From: Bradyrhizobium barranii subsp. barranii
GTDB taxonomy: Bacteria; Pseudomonadota; Alphaproteobacteria; Rhizobiales; Xanthobacteraceae
Direction of reading: 5' to 3'
Length of the DNA stretch: 64,000 bases
Assembly: GCF_017565645.3 (NCBI RefSeq)
Contig: NZ_CP086136.1
Location: 248,001 to 312,000 of the forward strand
Part shown: piece after piece, positions 1 to 9,605 of the stretch
How positions within the stretch are numbered: position 1 is the stretch's first letter
How the letters are laid out: each line of letters starts with the position of its first letter
The notes under the pieces: model-generated
Told to the model about the DNA's origin: nothing
Database searches by the model: none
The model's input: only the letters and a program-made list of their open reading frames with translations
Position numbers and translations under genes: made by a program

Positions 1-14
1 CGGGCCGAAAGACG

Positions 15-608
15 TCAGCCGCCGAGCGAACCCTTGGTGGACGGGATTTCGCCCACGGCCTTCGGATCGATCGCGACGGCAGTGCGCAGCGCCCGCGCCA
101 GGCCCTTGAAGCAGGACTCGGCGATATGGTGGCTGTTATCGCCATATAGGGTCTCGACGTGGAGAGTCACGCCGGCGTTCATGGCGAAGGCCTGGAACCA
201 CTCGCGCACCAGCTCGGTATCGAACTCGCCGATCTTGTCGCGGGAGAAGTCGGCCTTGAACACCAGGAACGGACGGCCCGAGATGTCGATGACCACGCGC
301 GACAGCGTCTCGTCCATGGGCATGTGCACGCCGGCATAGCGGGTGATGCCCGCCATGTTGCCGAGCGCCTGCTTGACCGCCTGGCCGAGCGCGATGCCGG
401 TGTCTTCGGTGGTATGGTGATGATCAATGTGCAAATCGCCGACCGCCTTGACCGTGAGGTCGATGCGGGAATGGCGGGCGAGGAGATCGAGCATATGGTC
501 GAAAAAGCCGATGCCGGTCGCGATATTGGACACGCCGGTGCCATCGAGGTTCACGGTGACCTCGATGTCGGTTTCCTTGGTCTTGCGCTTGATCGTCGCG
601 GTGCGCAT
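15..608 (-). CDS. hisB: Imidazoleglycerol-phosphate dehydratase
   Basis: Histidine biosynthesis enzyme that dehydrates imidazole-glycerol phosphate to imidazole-acetol phosphate. The 197-residue product is the usual length of a monofunctional HisB. It has the metal-binding motifs [10 protein letters not shown] (about residue 62) and [14 protein letters not shown] near the C-terminus. The open frame extends 19 codons upstream, but family homology begins at [10 protein letters not shown], so the ATG at 608 is preferred. It is transcribed away from hslV, and the rest of the his operon probably lies left of the window. The identification is secure; only the start is inferred. Confidence 0.96.
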   Translation of the reverse strand: MRTATIKRKTKETDIEVTVNLDGTGVSNIATGIGFFDHMLDLLARHSRIDLTVKAVGDLHIDHHHTTEDTGIALGQAVKQALGNMAGITRYAGVHMPMDETLSRVVIDISGRPFLVFKADFSRDKIGEFDTELVREWFQAFAMNAGVTLHVETLYGDNSHHIAESCFKGLARALRTAVAIDPKAVGEIPSTKGSLGG

Positions 609-798
609 TGAAAAGCGGTTTCCATTCTGGTTTTGGACCGAAAACGGCGGTCTTTTAACAGTCAAATGACGCCTTCGCTACTGCGGGAACGGCTGGCCGG
701 GCCTCTACTTCTGCCTATGGTGAGCGAAATGGGCCCGGAGCGGCCCGTTGTATGGTCGGTCCCGACCGCCTAAATCAGGTCCGACAACGAGGTATTTG

Positions 799-1359
799 AT
801 GCAGGACTCCCAGAACAGCGCACCGGGCTGGCACGGCACCACGATTTTGACGGTCCGCAAGGGCGGCAAGGTGGTGATCGGCGGCGACGGCCAGGTCTCG
901 ATCGGCCAGACCGTGATCAAGTCCAACGCCAAAAAGGTGCGAAAACTCGGCAAGGGCGACGTCATCGGCGGCTTTGCCGGCGCCACGGCTGACGCCTTCA
1001 CGCTGTTTGAGCGGCTGGAATCCAAGCTCGAGCAGTATCCGGGGCAGCTGACCCGGGCCGCGGTGGAGCTCGCCAAGGACTGGCGGACCGACCGCTATCT
1101 GCGCCGCCTGGAGGCCATGATGATCGTGGCCGACAAGGACGTCTCCCTGGTGCTAACAGGCACCGGCGACGTGCTGGAGCCCGAGGCCGGGGTCATGGCG
1201 ATCGGCTCCGGCGGCAATTACGCCCTGGCCGCCGCGCGGGCCTTGATCGACACCGACAAGGATGCCGAGACCATCGTCCGCCGCTCCCTCGATATCGCCG
1301 CCGACATCTGCGTCTACACCAACCGCAATCTGACCATCGAAAGCCTGGCGACCGGCTAG
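799..1359 (+). CDS. hslV: ATP-dependent protease subunit HslV
   Basis: Threonine peptidase of the HslVU (ClpYQ) cytoplasmic protease. The 186-residue protein contains [15 protein letters not shown] near the N-terminus, where the catalytic Thr is exposed after a short propeptide is removed, and the family block [12 protein letters not shown]. The frame opens at 748, but the ATG at 799 has an upstream GAGG ribosome site and gives the normal family length. The partner hslU lies about 1.2 kb downstream, with two unrelated small genes inserted between them, so HslV and HslU are probably still co-transcribed. Confidence 0.96.
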   Translation: MQDSQNSAPGWHGTTILTVRKGGKVVIGGDGQVSIGQTVIKSNAKKVRKLGKGDVIGGFAGATADAFTLFERLESKLEQYPGQLTRAAVELAKDWRTDRYLRRLEAMMIVADKDVSLVLTGTGDVLEPEAGVMAIGSGGNYALAAARALIDTDKDAETIVRRSLDIAADICVYTNRNLTIESLATG

Positions 1360-1376
1360 GCCAGACCGAACAGGAC

Positions 1377-1862
1377 ATGGCGCCCGCCTACACCTTCCGC
1401 CCGATGAGCACGGCCGATTTGCCGCTGATCCGGCGGTGGCTGGGCGAGGCGCATGTGCGGGAATGGTGGGGCGATCCGGACGAGCAGTTTGCGCTCGTGG
1501 GCGGCGATCTCGATGAGCCGGCGATGGACCAGTTCATCGTGTTGGCTGGCACCCACCCGTTCGGCTATCTTCAATGCTATCGCCTGACAGCCTGGAATAC
1601 CGGCTTCGGGCCGCAACCGGAGGGCACCCGTGGGATCGACCAGTTCATCGGCGAAAGCGACATGATCGCGCGCGGCCACGGCTCCGCGTTCATCCGCCAG
1701 TTCGTCGACGGCCAGTTGCGGCAGGGCCTGTCACGCATCGTCACCGATCCCGATCCGCTCAACGCACGTGCCGTGCGCGCCTATGAGAAGGCCGGCTTCG
1801 TCCGCGACCGCATGGTCGAGACGCCGGACGGGACGGCGCTGCTGATGGTGCGCGAGCCGTGA
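1377..1862 (+). CDS. GNAT-family N-acetyltransferase
   Basis: Predicted acetyl-CoA-dependent acetyltransferase of 161 residues. The sequence resembles the aminoglycoside 6'-acetyltransferase/siderophore-type branch of GNAT: an early [13 protein letters not shown] block, a central GIDQFIGE strand, and a C-terminal [18 protein letters not shown] segment of the acetyl-CoA-binding fold. It starts 17 bp after hslV with AGGA just upstream, and its TGA overlaps the GTG of the next gene, so it belongs to the hslV-hslU transcription unit. The substrate cannot be told from sequence; resistance activity should not be assumed. Confidence 0.85.
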   Translation: MAPAYTFRPMSTADLPLIRRWLGEAHVREWWGDPDEQFALVGGDLDEPAMDQFIVLAGTHPFGYLQCYRLTAWNTGFGPQPEGTRGIDQFIGESDMIARGHGSAFIRQFVDGQLRQGLSRIVTDPDPLNARAVRAYEKAGFVRDRMVETPDGTALLMVREP

Positions 1863-2476
1863 CGCTGACCAGCACGCACGTGAGCAAGGTCGCCGTACCG
1901 CCATTGGCCTGGGTCGGCATCGCAATGCTGCTGCTGGCGCTGCAGGCCTCGATCCTGTTCGCGATGGGGCGGGTGCCGATCTGCACCTGCGGCTATGTAA
2001 AGCTCTGGCATGGCGTGGTGAACAGCTCCGAAAATTCGCAGCACATCACGGACTGGTACACCTTCTCTCACATCCTGCATGGCTTCCTGTTCTACGGCTT
2101 GACCTGGCTGCTGTTCGCGCGCCTGCCCTTCCTGCAACTGTCCTGGCCGGCACGGCTGATCGTCGCCATGCTGATCGAAGGCACCTGGGAGATCGTCGAG
2201 AACTCGCCCTTCATCATCGAGCGCTACCGTGCCGGCACGATCTCGCTGGATTATTTCGGCGACAGCATCGTCAATTCGATTTCTGACAATCTGGCCATGA
2301 TGCTGGGGTTCCTCGCCGCGCGCGTGCTGCCAGTCTCGGTGACCGTCCTGCTCGGGCTCGCCTTCGAGATCATGCTGGCGCTTCACATTCGCGACAATCT
2401 GACGCTCAATATCCTGATGCTGATCCATCCGATCGACGCCGTGAAACAGTGGCAATCGGGCCCGCCCATCATCTGA
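1859..2476 (+). CDS. DUF2585 family integral membrane protein
   Basis: Predicted inner-membrane protein of 205 residues with about five hydrophobic segments, the first near residues 15-35 ([17 protein letters not shown]). The conserved block [19 protein letters not shown] and the motif [18 protein letters not shown] fit the DUF2585 (UPF0314) family, whose function is unknown. It begins with GTG, overlapping the TGA of the acetyltransferase by 3 nt, which suggests translational coupling. It ends 49 bp before hslU. The acidic and histidine residues conserved in membrane segments could bind metal or lipid, but that is speculation. Confidence 0.8.
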   Translation: MTLTSTHVSKVAVPPLAWVGIAMLLLALQASILFAMGRVPICTCGYVKLWHGVVNSSENSQHITDWYTFSHILHGFLFYGLTWLLFARLPFLQLSWPARLIVAMLIEGTWEIVENSPFIIERYRAGTISLDYFGDSIVNSISDNLAMMLGFLAARVLPVSVTVLLGLAFEIMLALHIRDNLTLNILMLIHPIDAVKQWQSGPPII

Positions 2477-2525
2477 CGTAAAATGCGGCTTGTCCCGACC
2501 CGCATCTGATCCTAGCTAAGGTCCC

Positions 2526-3830
2526 ATGACAGACTTCTCTCCCCGCGAAATCGTCTCCGAACTCGACCGTTTCATCGTCGGCCAGGCCGATGCCAAGCGC
2601 GCGGTCTCGATCGCGCTGCGCAACCGCTGGCGGCGGCAGCAGCTCTCCGGCTCATTGCGCGAAGAGGTACTCCCGAAGAACATCTTGATGATCGGCCCCA
2701 CCGGCGTCGGCAAGACGGAGATCGCGCGACGGCTCGCCAAGCTCGCGAACGCGCCGTTCCTGAAGGTGGAAGCGACGAAATTCACCGAGGTCGGCTATGT
2801 CGGCCGCGACGTCGAGCAGATCGTGCGCGATCTCGTCGAGGTCGCGATCGCCCAGGTGCGTGAGCGCAAGCGCAAGGACGTGCAGGCACGCGCGCAACTC
2901 GCCGCCGAGGAGCGCGTGCTCGACGCGCTGGTCGGCGCCAATTCCAGCCAGGCAACGCGCGAATCGTTCCGCAAGAAGCTGCGCGCCGGCGAGCTCAACG
3001 ACAAGGAAATCGAGATCGAGACGCAGTCCTCGGGCGGCGGCATGCCGATGTTCGAGATCCCGGGCATGCCCGGCGCGCAGATGGGCGCGGTGTCGCTCGG
3101 CGACATCTTCGGCAAGCTGGGTGGCCGCAGCAAGACGCGGCGCCTGACGGTGGAGAACTCGCACGAGATCCTCGTCAACGAAGAGTCCGACAAGCTGCTG
3201 GACACCGACCAATTGACGCAGGAAGCGATCAGCGCGGTCGAGAATAACGGCATCGTGTTCCTGGACGAGATCGACAAGATCTGCGCACGCGACGGCCGGG
3301 TCGGCGGCGACGTCTCGCGCGAGGGCGTGCAGCGTGACCTGCTGCCGTTGATCGAGGGCACCACGGTCTCGACCAAGCACGGCGCGGTGAAGACCGATCA
3401 CATCCTGTTCATTGCGTCCGGCGCCTTCCACGTCGCGAAGCCGTCCGACCTGTTGCCGGAATTGCAGGGCCGCCTGCCGATCCGCGTCGAACTGCAGGCG
3501 CTGACCCGCGACGACATGCGCCGCATCCTGACCGAGCCCGAGGCGTCGCTGATCAAGCAATATGTCGCGCTGCTGCAGACCGAGGGCGTGACGCTCGACA
3601 TCACCGCCGACGCCATCGACGCGCTCGCCGACGTCGCGGTCGCCGTCAATTCCACAGTCGAGAACATCGGCGCGCGGCGGCTCCAGACGGTGATGGAACG
3701 GGTGCTGGACGAAATCTCCTTCACCGCCCCCGACCGCAGCGGCGAGACCGTCAAGGTCGATGCGGATTTCGTCCAGAAGCACGTCGGCGACCTCGCCAAG
3801 AACGCGGATCTGAGCCGGTTCATTTTGTAA
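2526..3830 (+). CDS. hslU: HslU ATPase, unfoldase of the HslVU protease
   Basis: AAA+ unfoldase that recognises, unfolds and threads substrates into HslV. The 434-residue protein starts with the typical [16 protein letters not shown]. It carries Walker [16 protein letters not shown] (about residue 58), the pore motif [10 protein letters not shown], Walker [11 protein letters not shown] (about 240) and the arginine-finger/sensor region ending in DLSRFIL. Length and C-terminal tail, which docks into HslV, are complete. It is the last gene of the hslV cluster; a large intergenic palindrome follows. Confidence 0.98.
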   Translation: MTDFSPREIVSELDRFIVGQADAKRAVSIALRNRWRRQQLSGSLREEVLPKNILMIGPTGVGKTEIARRLAKLANAPFLKVEATKFTEVGYVGRDVEQIVRDLVEVAIAQVRERKRKDVQARAQLAAEERVLDALVGANSSQATRESFRKKLRAGELNDKEIEIETQSSGGGMPMFEIPGMPGAQMGAVSLGDIFGKLGGRSKTRRLTVENSHEILVNEESDKLLDTDQLTQEAISAVENNGIVFLDEIDKICARDGRVGGDVSREGVQRDLLPLIEGTTVSTKHGAVKTDHILFIASGAFHVAKPSDLLPELQGRLPIRVELQALTRDDMRRILTEPEASLIKQYVALLQTEGVTLDITADAIDALADVAVAVNSTVENIGARRLQTVMERVLDEISFTAPDRSGETVKVDADFVQKHVGDLAKNADLSRFIL

Positions 3831-3856
3831 TTCGGCTGCGGTCAGCTATCTATCCT

Positions 3857-3990
3857 GCCGTCGTCCCCGCGAAAGCGGGGACCCATACTCCCCGGCGGTT
3901 CTTGTTGGAAAAGATAGCGGCTCCAGCCTTGGTTCAAACGACATCCTGTGGTTATGGGTCCCGGGTCGCGCTTCGCTTGCCCGGGACGAC
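3857..3990. repeat. Intergenic palindromic repeat (GTCCCGGG family)
   Basis: The left arm (about 3857-3888) contains a hairpin, CCCCGC-GAAA-GCGGGG. The right arm (about 3952-3990) reads TTATGGGTCCCGGG then CCCGGGACGAC. Similar right arms occur at 57890-57930 and, in part, at 29400-29440. It lies in the gap after hslU and has no U-tract, so it is more likely a dispersed repeat than a simple terminator. Confidence 0.75.
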
Positions 3991-4019
3991 AGCGGAGTTT
4001 GACGTGCCGCGGGTGCCAC

Positions 4020-5144
4020 GTGCCCGCTAGTCTTTGGCAAAATCCCTGGCGTCTCCTGCTCGCGATCAACGCGGCGGTCATCGTCGGCGTGTTCGTCCAC
4101 AAGATCCAGCTGCCGCCTTACGTCCCCTACATCCACCTCCTCGTCGACTATCATTTCGGCTTCATCAAGCGAGCGCTGATCGGCGCCATCGTCGCGCTGT
4201 TCACGGACAAGGTGCCGGTGTGGCTGGTGTTTGCGCTCGGCGGCGCGACGTGGCTGGTGACGCTGGGACTGTACGCCAGATTATTTCAGAAAACGTTCGG
4301 CTTCACCGCGAAGACGCTGCCGCTGTTCGTCTTCATCGCGGGCTCGCCGTTCTTTCTGAAGAACTTCATGCACACGCTCGGCCATTTCGACATCTATGGC
4401 TGCGCACTGGCGATCATCCTGCTGCTGATGCCAGCTGGCTCCTTGCTGTTCGTCGCAACGGCCGCGCTGTTCTCGATCATCCTCGTGCTGATCCACCACA
4501 TTCATCTGCTGATGTATGTGCCGACGATCATCGCCATCGTCGTGATCAGGCACTACCTCATGCATGGCGTCACCAGAGCGAATGTCGTGTTCGGTTTGGT
4601 CGCGCTGCTTTGCGTGAGCGCGCTGTTCTTCGCGGCGCAATTCCTGGGAACGATGCCGATCCCGGAAGCGGATTTCGTCGCGTATCTGAAGACCCGGATG
4701 GCCGATCCGGCGCGGACCGACCTGCTGCAATTCGCCTACATCTGGTATCAGCCGCTGGCGAAGGAGGTTTCGGATACCTGGGGCCGCCTGCCGCACAACA
4801 TCCTCGGCGTGCCGGTGTTTGCCCTGCTGATCTGGCTGCACACGCCACTCTGGCGCTATTTTGCCGGCGTGATCGGCGCGCTCGCGAACGACCTGCACCG
4901 GCGCCTCGTCATCGCGGCGCTGATCGGCATCAGCCTCGCCTATCTCGTGATGTTCGCGATGGTGTTCGACTATTCGCGCTGGATCTCGAACTGGGCGGTC
5001 TGCCTGTTCCTGATCCTGCATGCGGTGAAGATGCTGCCGGCCAAATACAATGCACCGCTGATCGCGTCGGAGGATCGGAAGACAAACATCTTCGGCCTGA
5101 TCCTCACACTGATCCCGCGCGTCGGAATCGTCCGGCCGTTCTAA
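4020..5144 (+). CDS. Polytopic membrane protein, function unknown
   Basis: Unrecognised integral membrane protein of about 374 residues with roughly nine or ten hydrophobic segments (for example LLLAINAAVIVGVFV near the start, and ILLLMPAGSLLFVATAALFSIILV cut across residues about 140-165). A loop with VDYHFGFIKRALIG follows the first membrane segment. Large polytopic proteins of this shape are often polysaccharide polymerases or glycan transferases, but no diagnostic motif was seen. The frame opens at 3948 inside a palindromic repeat; the GTG at 4020, at the repeat's edge, is the first credible start. Its 3' end overlaps smr by 4 bp, convergently. Confidence 0.6.
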   Translation: MPASLWQNPWRLLLAINAAVIVGVFVHKIQLPPYVPYIHLLVDYHFGFIKRALIGAIVALFTDKVPVWLVFALGGATWLVTLGLYARLFQKTFGFTAKTLPLFVFIAGSPFFLKNFMHTLGHFDIYGCALAIILLLMPAGSLLFVATAALFSIILVLIHHIHLLMYVPTIIAIVVIRHYLMHGVTRANVVFGLVALLCVSALFFAAQFLGTMPIPEADFVAYLKTRMADPARTDLLQFAYIWYQPLAKEVSDTWGRLPHNILGVPVFALLIWLHTPLWRYFAGVIGALANDLHRRLVIAALIGISLAYLVMFAMVFDYSRWISNWAVCLFLILHAVKMLPAKYNAPLIASEDRKTNIFGLILTLIPRVGIVRPF

Positions 5145-5731
5145 TACCTCGCCCGGCGTATCCGTACATAGAGCGCGCCCTCGCCGCCGTGGCCGATATG
5201 CGCCTCCTCGAAGCCGACGACGAGGGCGCGGAATTCCGGAAGGCTCAGCCATTCCGGCACCTGGCGGCGGAGCACGCCGCTTTCGCCGCCGCTCCGTCCC
5301 TTGCCGGTGATGACGAGCACGAAGGTCAGGCCGTCGTGATGGGCGCGGTGCAGGAAGCCGGTCAGGGCCCGGTGGGCGCGTATCTGGGTCATGCCGTGCA
5401 GATCGAGCCGCGCCTCGATCTCGCTGCGGCCGCGCGACAATTTTGTGCGCTCGCGCTTGCCCAGCGGTGCCAGCGGCGGCATGGCCGGCTTTGCCACGCG
5501 CACAGCCGGCGCGGCAGCGATCGGCCGTGGCGACGGCGCAGATCGCGTGGCCGGCGCTGCCGGTGAAGGCTCGGTGCGCGGCGGGGCATGCGCCTTTGCC
5601 ACGCGATGCTTCCGCAGCGGCTTGACCTGTTTTGCGACCGCATCCCACAGCGCGCGCTCCTCCTCGCTCAGCGCACGGCGGCGCGGCGAGGGACGAGGCT
5701 CCAGCACGGGCGGACGGGACGATCGCTTCAT
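5141..5731 (-). CDS. Smr-domain protein
   Basis: 196-residue protein with a basic, Pro/Ala-rich N-terminal half (about residues 1-100) and a C-terminal Smr domain. The domain shows the signature LDLHGMTQIRAHRAL, then LVITGKGRSGGESGVLRR and a closing HGGEGALYVRIRR. Smr domains are nicking endonucleases or structure-binding modules related to the MutS2 tail. The start ATG at 5731 overlaps the stop of mltA, so it is translated from the tim44-like/mltA/smr message. A role in nucleic-acid processing is family-based only. Confidence 0.88.
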   Translation of the reverse strand: MKRSSRPPVLEPRPSPRRRALSEEERALWDAVAKQVKPLRKHRVAKAHAPPRTEPSPAAPATRSAPSPRPIAAAPAVRVAKPAMPPLAPLGKRERTKLSRGRSEIEARLDLHGMTQIRAHRALTGFLHRAHHDGLTFVLVITGKGRSGGESGVLRRQVPEWLSLPEFRALVVGFEEAHIGHGGEGALYVRIRRARY

Positions 5732-7281
5732 TGCTGTCGATGGGGACGATTCTTGACCGGCCGCCGCGGCTCCTGAACGGGCTCTATCACGGGACGCGGC
5801 ACCGGCAACGGGACCGGATTGGCAACGGCGACTGTCTCACCCTTACCTTGTGCCACGGCTGCGGCCGGAGCCGCCGGCTTGGTCTGATCCTTGGGCGAAT
5901 CCTTGGCAGGATCGGTCTGCGGAAACAGCTTTGCGATCTTCTCCGAGGGACGCGGGTCCGGCACCGGCAATTTCGCGGCGCGCACCGTGGGATCGAGGCC
6001 CTTCGGTACCAACATGACGAAGTGCATGGGATGGCGCAGCCGTCCCGAGACACGGCCGGCGTCCGCGCCGGCGCCGAAATAGAGATCGGCGCGCGCGGGG
6101 CCGATGATGGCCGAGCCGGTGTCCTGCGCGATCATAAGCCGGTGGAACGGCGTCTTGGAGCGTTCGGAATCGATCGGCAGCTCGCCCTCGATGAAGAACG
6201 GCGTGCCGTAGACGTGCAGCGCCTTGTCGACCGCGATCGAGCGGCCGGCGGTCAGCGGAATGCCCTGCGCACCCACCGCTTCTTCCTTGTCGGACAGATT
6301 GACCTCCCGGAAGAAGATGTAGGAGCGGTTCTGGCGGCGTAGATCCTTGGCGCCATCGGGGTTCTGCGCCATCCACTCCCTGATCTTCTGCATCGACATC
6401 TCCTCCTTCGGAATGATGCCGCGCTCGATCAGGACACGGCCGACGGCCGTGTAGGGATAGCCGTTATAGGCGTCGTAATTCAGCCGGACCGTGCCGCCGT
6501 CGTCGAACTTGATCCGCGCCGAGCCCTGGATCTGGGTGAACAGCAGATCGGTCGGGTCCTTCAGCCAGGCGATCTCCAACCCGCGGCCGGCGATCTTGCC
6601 GTCCTCGATCTCGCCGCGATCGTAATAGGGCACCAGCTTGCGGCGGCCGATCTTGCGATAGACCGGGCCCTTGTTGGGCAGGCTGACCGAGTCCTGCTTG
6701 TAGCCGCGCACGAACAGGTTCGACGGGCGACGATAGACCGGCACGTTGAAGATTTCGGTCTGCGTCCGCGATCCCTCCAACACCGGTTCGTAATAGCCGG
6801 TGACGAAGCCGTCGGGCTCGCCGAGGCGCGAGATCCGGAGCGGCGCAAAATTCTCCTCAAAGAACGTCCTGGCTTTGGCGTCGTCGGTAAGCTCGAGCGA
6901 CTTGACGGCCCGGCAGGGCTCGCTCAGCGAGCCGCCAAGCGCCTTCGGTTCAGCCGCACCGGTCTGCGCGTTGATCGTCCGGCAGCTCGCGCGGAACGTC
7001 TTGTAGGCGGCCAGATGGTCGTCGTCGCTCCAGCCTTTCACGTCCGCCCAGGTCAGCGGCAGATATTGCGCACCGGGGATTTCGAACGGCAAAGGGAGCT
7101 GCGGATAGGGCAACGCGCGCGGTGGGGCGGCGGGCAGTGCCGGGAGATGATGGTGATGGCTGCGATAGTGACGCCGCGCCGCCTCGGCGCCGAGCGAAAA
7201 CGACGACAGCACGACGGCACCTGCGCAAAGCGCCGTCGCGCTGTTCTTCAGGAAATTCTTAATTCGCGCTTCCGGTGCCAA
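5728..7281 (-). CDS. mltA: Membrane-bound lytic murein transglycosylase A
   Basis: Peptidoglycan-cleaving lytic transglycosylase of the MltA family. The central region has the MltA block PDGFVTGYYEPVLEGSRTQ, then PVYRRPSNLF, and the C-terminal 3D domain with AQDTGSAIIGPARADLYFG, whose Asp residues form the active site. A Pro-rich tail follows. No ATG precedes the signal peptide (KNFLKNSATALCAGAVV). The TTG at 7281, after GGAAG, gives a good Sec leader and a 22-bp overlap with the tim44-like gene, so it is preferred. The operon continues into smr. Function is certain; the start is a judgement. Confidence 0.9.
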   Translation of the reverse strand: MAPEARIKNFLKNSATALCAGAVVLSSFSLGAEAARRHYRSHHHHLPALPAAPPRALPYPQLPLPFEIPGAQYLPLTWADVKGWSDDDHLAAYKTFRASCRTINAQTGAAEPKALGGSLSEPCRAVKSLELTDDAKARTFFEENFAPLRISRLGEPDGFVTGYYEPVLEGSRTQTEIFNVPVYRRPSNLFVRGYKQDSVSLPNKGPVYRKIGRRKLVPYYDRGEIEDGKIAGRGLEIAWLKDPTDLLFTQIQGSARIKFDDGGTVRLNYDAYNGYPYTAVGRVLIERGIIPKEEMSMQKIREWMAQNPDGAKDLRRQNRSYIFFREVNLSDKEEAVGAQGIPLTAGRSIAVDKALHVYGTPFFIEGELPIDSERSKTPFHRLMIAQDTGSAIIGPARADLYFGAGADAGRVSGRLRHPMHFVMLVPKGLDPTVRAAKLPVPDPRPSEKIAKLFPQTDPAKDSPKDQTKPAAPAAAVAQGKGETVAVANPVPLPVPRPVIEPVQEPRRPVKNRPHRQQ

Positions 7282-7966
7282 CCAGCTTCCAGTTTGGATC
7301 GCGAGAGGTGATATCGCGGGCGAAGGTCCAGATGTCGGTGATGTCGGCGACCGTGTCCGCACTACCGTCGACGATATTGCCACTCTTGTCGCGGGTGGCC
7401 GAGATCATCTGCGAGACGAATCGTATGGTGAGCTGAGCCGTGCGGTCGCGCAGCTCGGCGCCGACGAGCTCGGCCTTGTCGATCGAGACGAAACGCGTCT
7501 CGGTCTTCTGCTCATACTTCTCGCGTTCCTTGATGGCGGCGTCGAAGCTGTCATAGACCTCCGACGACAGCAGGTCGCGCAACGCGCGGCGGTCGCCATT
7601 GGCAAAGGCCAGCACGATCATCTCATAAGCGCCGCGGGCGCCCGAGATGAAATGGCGCGGATCGAAGGTGGAATCCTTGTCGACGATGGCGTCGAGACCC
7701 TGGGCGAGCGCGGTGCCCGGCTCGGTCAGGCCCTTCCAGCGATCGGAGGGCGGGGCCGGCTCGGCGGTCGGCGCCAGCGGGGCCTGGTCGATCACCTTGC
7801 CCGGCATGGTCACGACGTTCTTGTCCTGGGCACCCCCCAGCGCATTGCGGGCGGCGGTGCGGTCGAACGGCGGCCGCTCGTTACCCGTCCGCTGTCCCAG
7901 CACGCTGCGCAGCCTCAGAAAGATGAAGACCGCCAGCGCCAGGAAGATGATGGTGTAGATGTCCAC
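7259..7966 (-). CDS. Tim44/TimA-like membrane-anchored protein
   Basis: 235-residue protein with an N-terminal membrane anchor (DIYTIIFLALAVFIFLRLRS) and a C-terminal Tim44-like domain of about 140 residues, including AYEMIVLAFANGDRRALRDLL and the terminal DPNWKLVGTGSAN. Bacterial members are inner-membrane proteins; mitochondrial Tim44 tethers Hsp70 to the import channel. The frame extends to 8029, but homology begins at the GTG at 7966. It is the first gene of the operon with mltA and smr. secB, also an export factor, is divergent on the other side. Confidence 0.87.
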   Translation of the reverse strand: MDIYTIIFLALAVFIFLRLRSVLGQRTGNERPPFDRTAARNALGGAQDKNVVTMPGKVIDQAPLAPTAEPAPPSDRWKGLTEPGTALAQGLDAIVDKDSTFDPRHFISGARGAYEMIVLAFANGDRRALRDLLSSEVYDSFDAAIKEREKYEQKTETRFVSIDKAELVGAELRDRTAQLTIRFVSQMISATRDKSGNIVDGSADTVADITDIWTFARDITSRDPNWKLVGTGSAN

Positions 7967-8379
7967 GTCGTATTCGCTTTCTGGTCTTCGCTGAAAGGGG
8001 CCGTCTCGGGTCGTCGCCGGGAAAATCAATCCGGCCAGTAGACCGTTCCATACGGGAACGGCAAGTCTACATCACCATTTTAGGTCCGCGCGTCTGGTCC
8101 TCGGGATGTAGGCACGAAATCTTGCCCGGCCAATGGCGCCTTTTGGCACAGCGCCGAGTGTAGCGCGTTTTATGCTTAAGGGGAAACCCGATCCTGCCCG
8201 GAAATCGCGCATCTTCAATCGTTTAACGCGCGATTTCGTCAGGAGCGCCGGGTGAACGTCACAATTGCGGGGGCGGCGCGGATACCCGATCCGGGGCCGT
8301 TCGTCCTTGTGGAGTGAGGCGGCCCTATGTTAGCCAACCGCCGCGAAATTCAGCCCAAATCGGGTAAGGAGAGACTCTC
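7967..8379. promoter_or_regulatory. Divergent promoter region, tim44-like / secB
   Basis: 413-bp divergent gap with no credible gene. It must hold the promoters of the tim44-mltA-smr operon and of secB. Its clearest structure is a perfect 10-bp inverted repeat, GAAATCGCGC at 8201-8210 and GCGCGATTTC at 8228-8237, with a 17-nt spacer. A purine-rich ribosome site (AAGGAGAG) stands just before secB. Confidence 0.6.
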
Positions 8380-8865
8380 ATGACCAACGGCAACGGCACC
8401 CCTCCCGAGGCGGCCCAGGCTGCCCAGCTCAACGTTCTGGCGCAGTATATCAAGGACCTTTCGTTCGAGAATCCGAACGCACCGACCTCGCTCCAGCAGC
8501 AGGGCCAGCCGCCCCAGATCAACATCCAGATCAATGTCAGCGCCATCAATCTCAGCGAAACCGAGTTCGAGGTGACGCTGTCGGTCGAGGGCAAGGCCGA
8601 GACCGCCGGTAAGATCATGTTCTCGTTCGAGCTCGCCTATGCCGGCGTGTTCCGCATCACCAACGTGCCGAAGGAGAATTTGCATCCGCTGGTCATGATC
8701 GAATGCCCGCGCCTGCTGTTCCCATTCGCCCGCGAGATCATCGCGACCGCCGTGCGCGACGGCGGGTTCCCGCCCCTGATGCTCGATCCGGTCGATTTCG
8801 TCGGTCTCTATCGTCAGAATATGGAGCGGCAAATGGCCGCTCAGCAGACGAGCGGTCAGGCCTGA
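8380..8865 (+). CDS. secB: Protein-export chaperone SecB
   Basis: Homotetrameric chaperone that keeps preproteins unfolded and delivers them to SecA. The 161-residue product has the SecB core, with a [15 protein letters not shown] strand and a strongly conserved [15 protein letters not shown] block (about residue 108), followed by [14 protein letters not shown]. The N-terminus is Gln/Ala-rich. Length is normal for alphaproteobacteria. A strong AAGGAGA ribosome site precedes the ATG. Its last 10 bp overlap the convergent dnaQ. Confidence 0.97.
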   Translation: MTNGNGTPPEAAQAAQLNVLAQYIKDLSFENPNAPTSLQQQGQPPQINIQINVSAINLSETEFEVTLSVEGKAETAGKIMFSFELAYAGVFRITNVPKENLHPLVMIECPRLLFPFAREIIATAVRDGGFPPLMLDPVDFVGLYRQNMERQMAAQQTSGQA

Positions 8866-9578
8866 CCAGCCGGAGAGGCGGCTGGAACGGGCAGGAACTC
8901 GTTCCAGATCGCCTTGTCGCCGAGCGTTGCGATGAAGGCCCGATGGGCCTCGCGCTCGGCATCGGAAATCCGCGGCGCGAGCGGCACGGTCCGCTGCCGC
9001 CGCGGCGCATCGCCAGCCGCATTGATTCGAATGTCCTCGCCTTCCGAAGCGAGGAGCAACTGCGATTGCCGCGCCCCGACCAGATCGACATAAACTTCGG
9101 CCAAGAGTTCGGCGTCGAGCAGCGCGCCGTGCTTGGTGCGGTGTGAATTGTCGATCGAATAACGCGAGCAGAGATCGTCGAGCCGGTTCGACACGCCCGG
9201 ATGCTTGCGCCGCGCCAAGAGCAGCGTATCGACCAGCCGCTCGCGCGGGATCACGACGCGTTTGATCTTGTCGAGCTCGGCGTTGATGAAGCCGATGTCG
9301 AACGAAGCGTTGTGGATCACCAGCGGCGCATCGCCGATGAACTCCAGAAACGCATCGACGACCTCGTGGAACAGCGGCTTGGTCGACAGGAACTCGGCCG
9401 ACAGTCCGTGCACCGCAAAGGCTTCCGCCGGCATGTCCCGTTCGGGATTGATGTAGACGTGATACGTCTGGCCCGTCGGCATGCGGTTGAAAATCTCGAC
9501 GCAGCCGATTTCGACCAGGCGATCGCCGCGGAGCGGATCGAGGCCAGTGGTTTCGGTGTCGAGAACGATTTCACGCAT
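8856..9578 (-). CDS. dnaQ: DNA polymerase III epsilon subunit (proofreading exonuclease)
   Basis: 3'-5' exonuclease of the replicative polymerase. Residues 4-14 carry ExoI ([11 protein letters not shown]), the middle has ExoII ([11 protein letters not shown]), and ExoIII follows in [17 protein letters not shown], giving the DEDD metal-binding set. The C-terminal extension is the polymerase alpha-binding tail. The frame opens two codons earlier at 9584; MREIVLDT at 9578 is the conserved start. It follows coaE in the leftward operon ppsR-maf-coaE-dnaQ, an origin-proximal order also seen in Caulobacter. Confidence 0.96.
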   Translation of the reverse strand: MREIVLDTETTGLDPLRGDRLVEIGCVEIFNRMPTGQTYHVYINPERDMPAEAFAVHGLSAEFLSTKPLFHEVVDAFLEFIGDAPLVIHNASFDIGFINAELDKIKRVVIPRERLVDTLLLARRKHPGVSNRLDDLCSRYSIDNSHRTKHGALLDAELLAEVYVDLVGARQSQLLLASEGEDIRINAAGDAPRRQRTVPLAPRISDAEREAHRAFIATLGDKAIWNEFLPVPAASPAGQA

Positions 9579-9605
9579 GATCAAGAGGCCGTGTGAGGCA
9601 GCGAA

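Noticed and set aside
2652..3782. Long minus-strand open frame opposite hslU
   Set aside because: It mirrors hslU in the complementary frame of a high-GC gene; it has low-complexity Asp/Arg/His-rich sequence and no family features.
7261..7263. ATT as the mltA start codon
   Set aside because: It overlaps the TAA of the upstream gene and has a ribosome site, but ATT starts are very rare; the TTG at 7281 gives an equally good leader.
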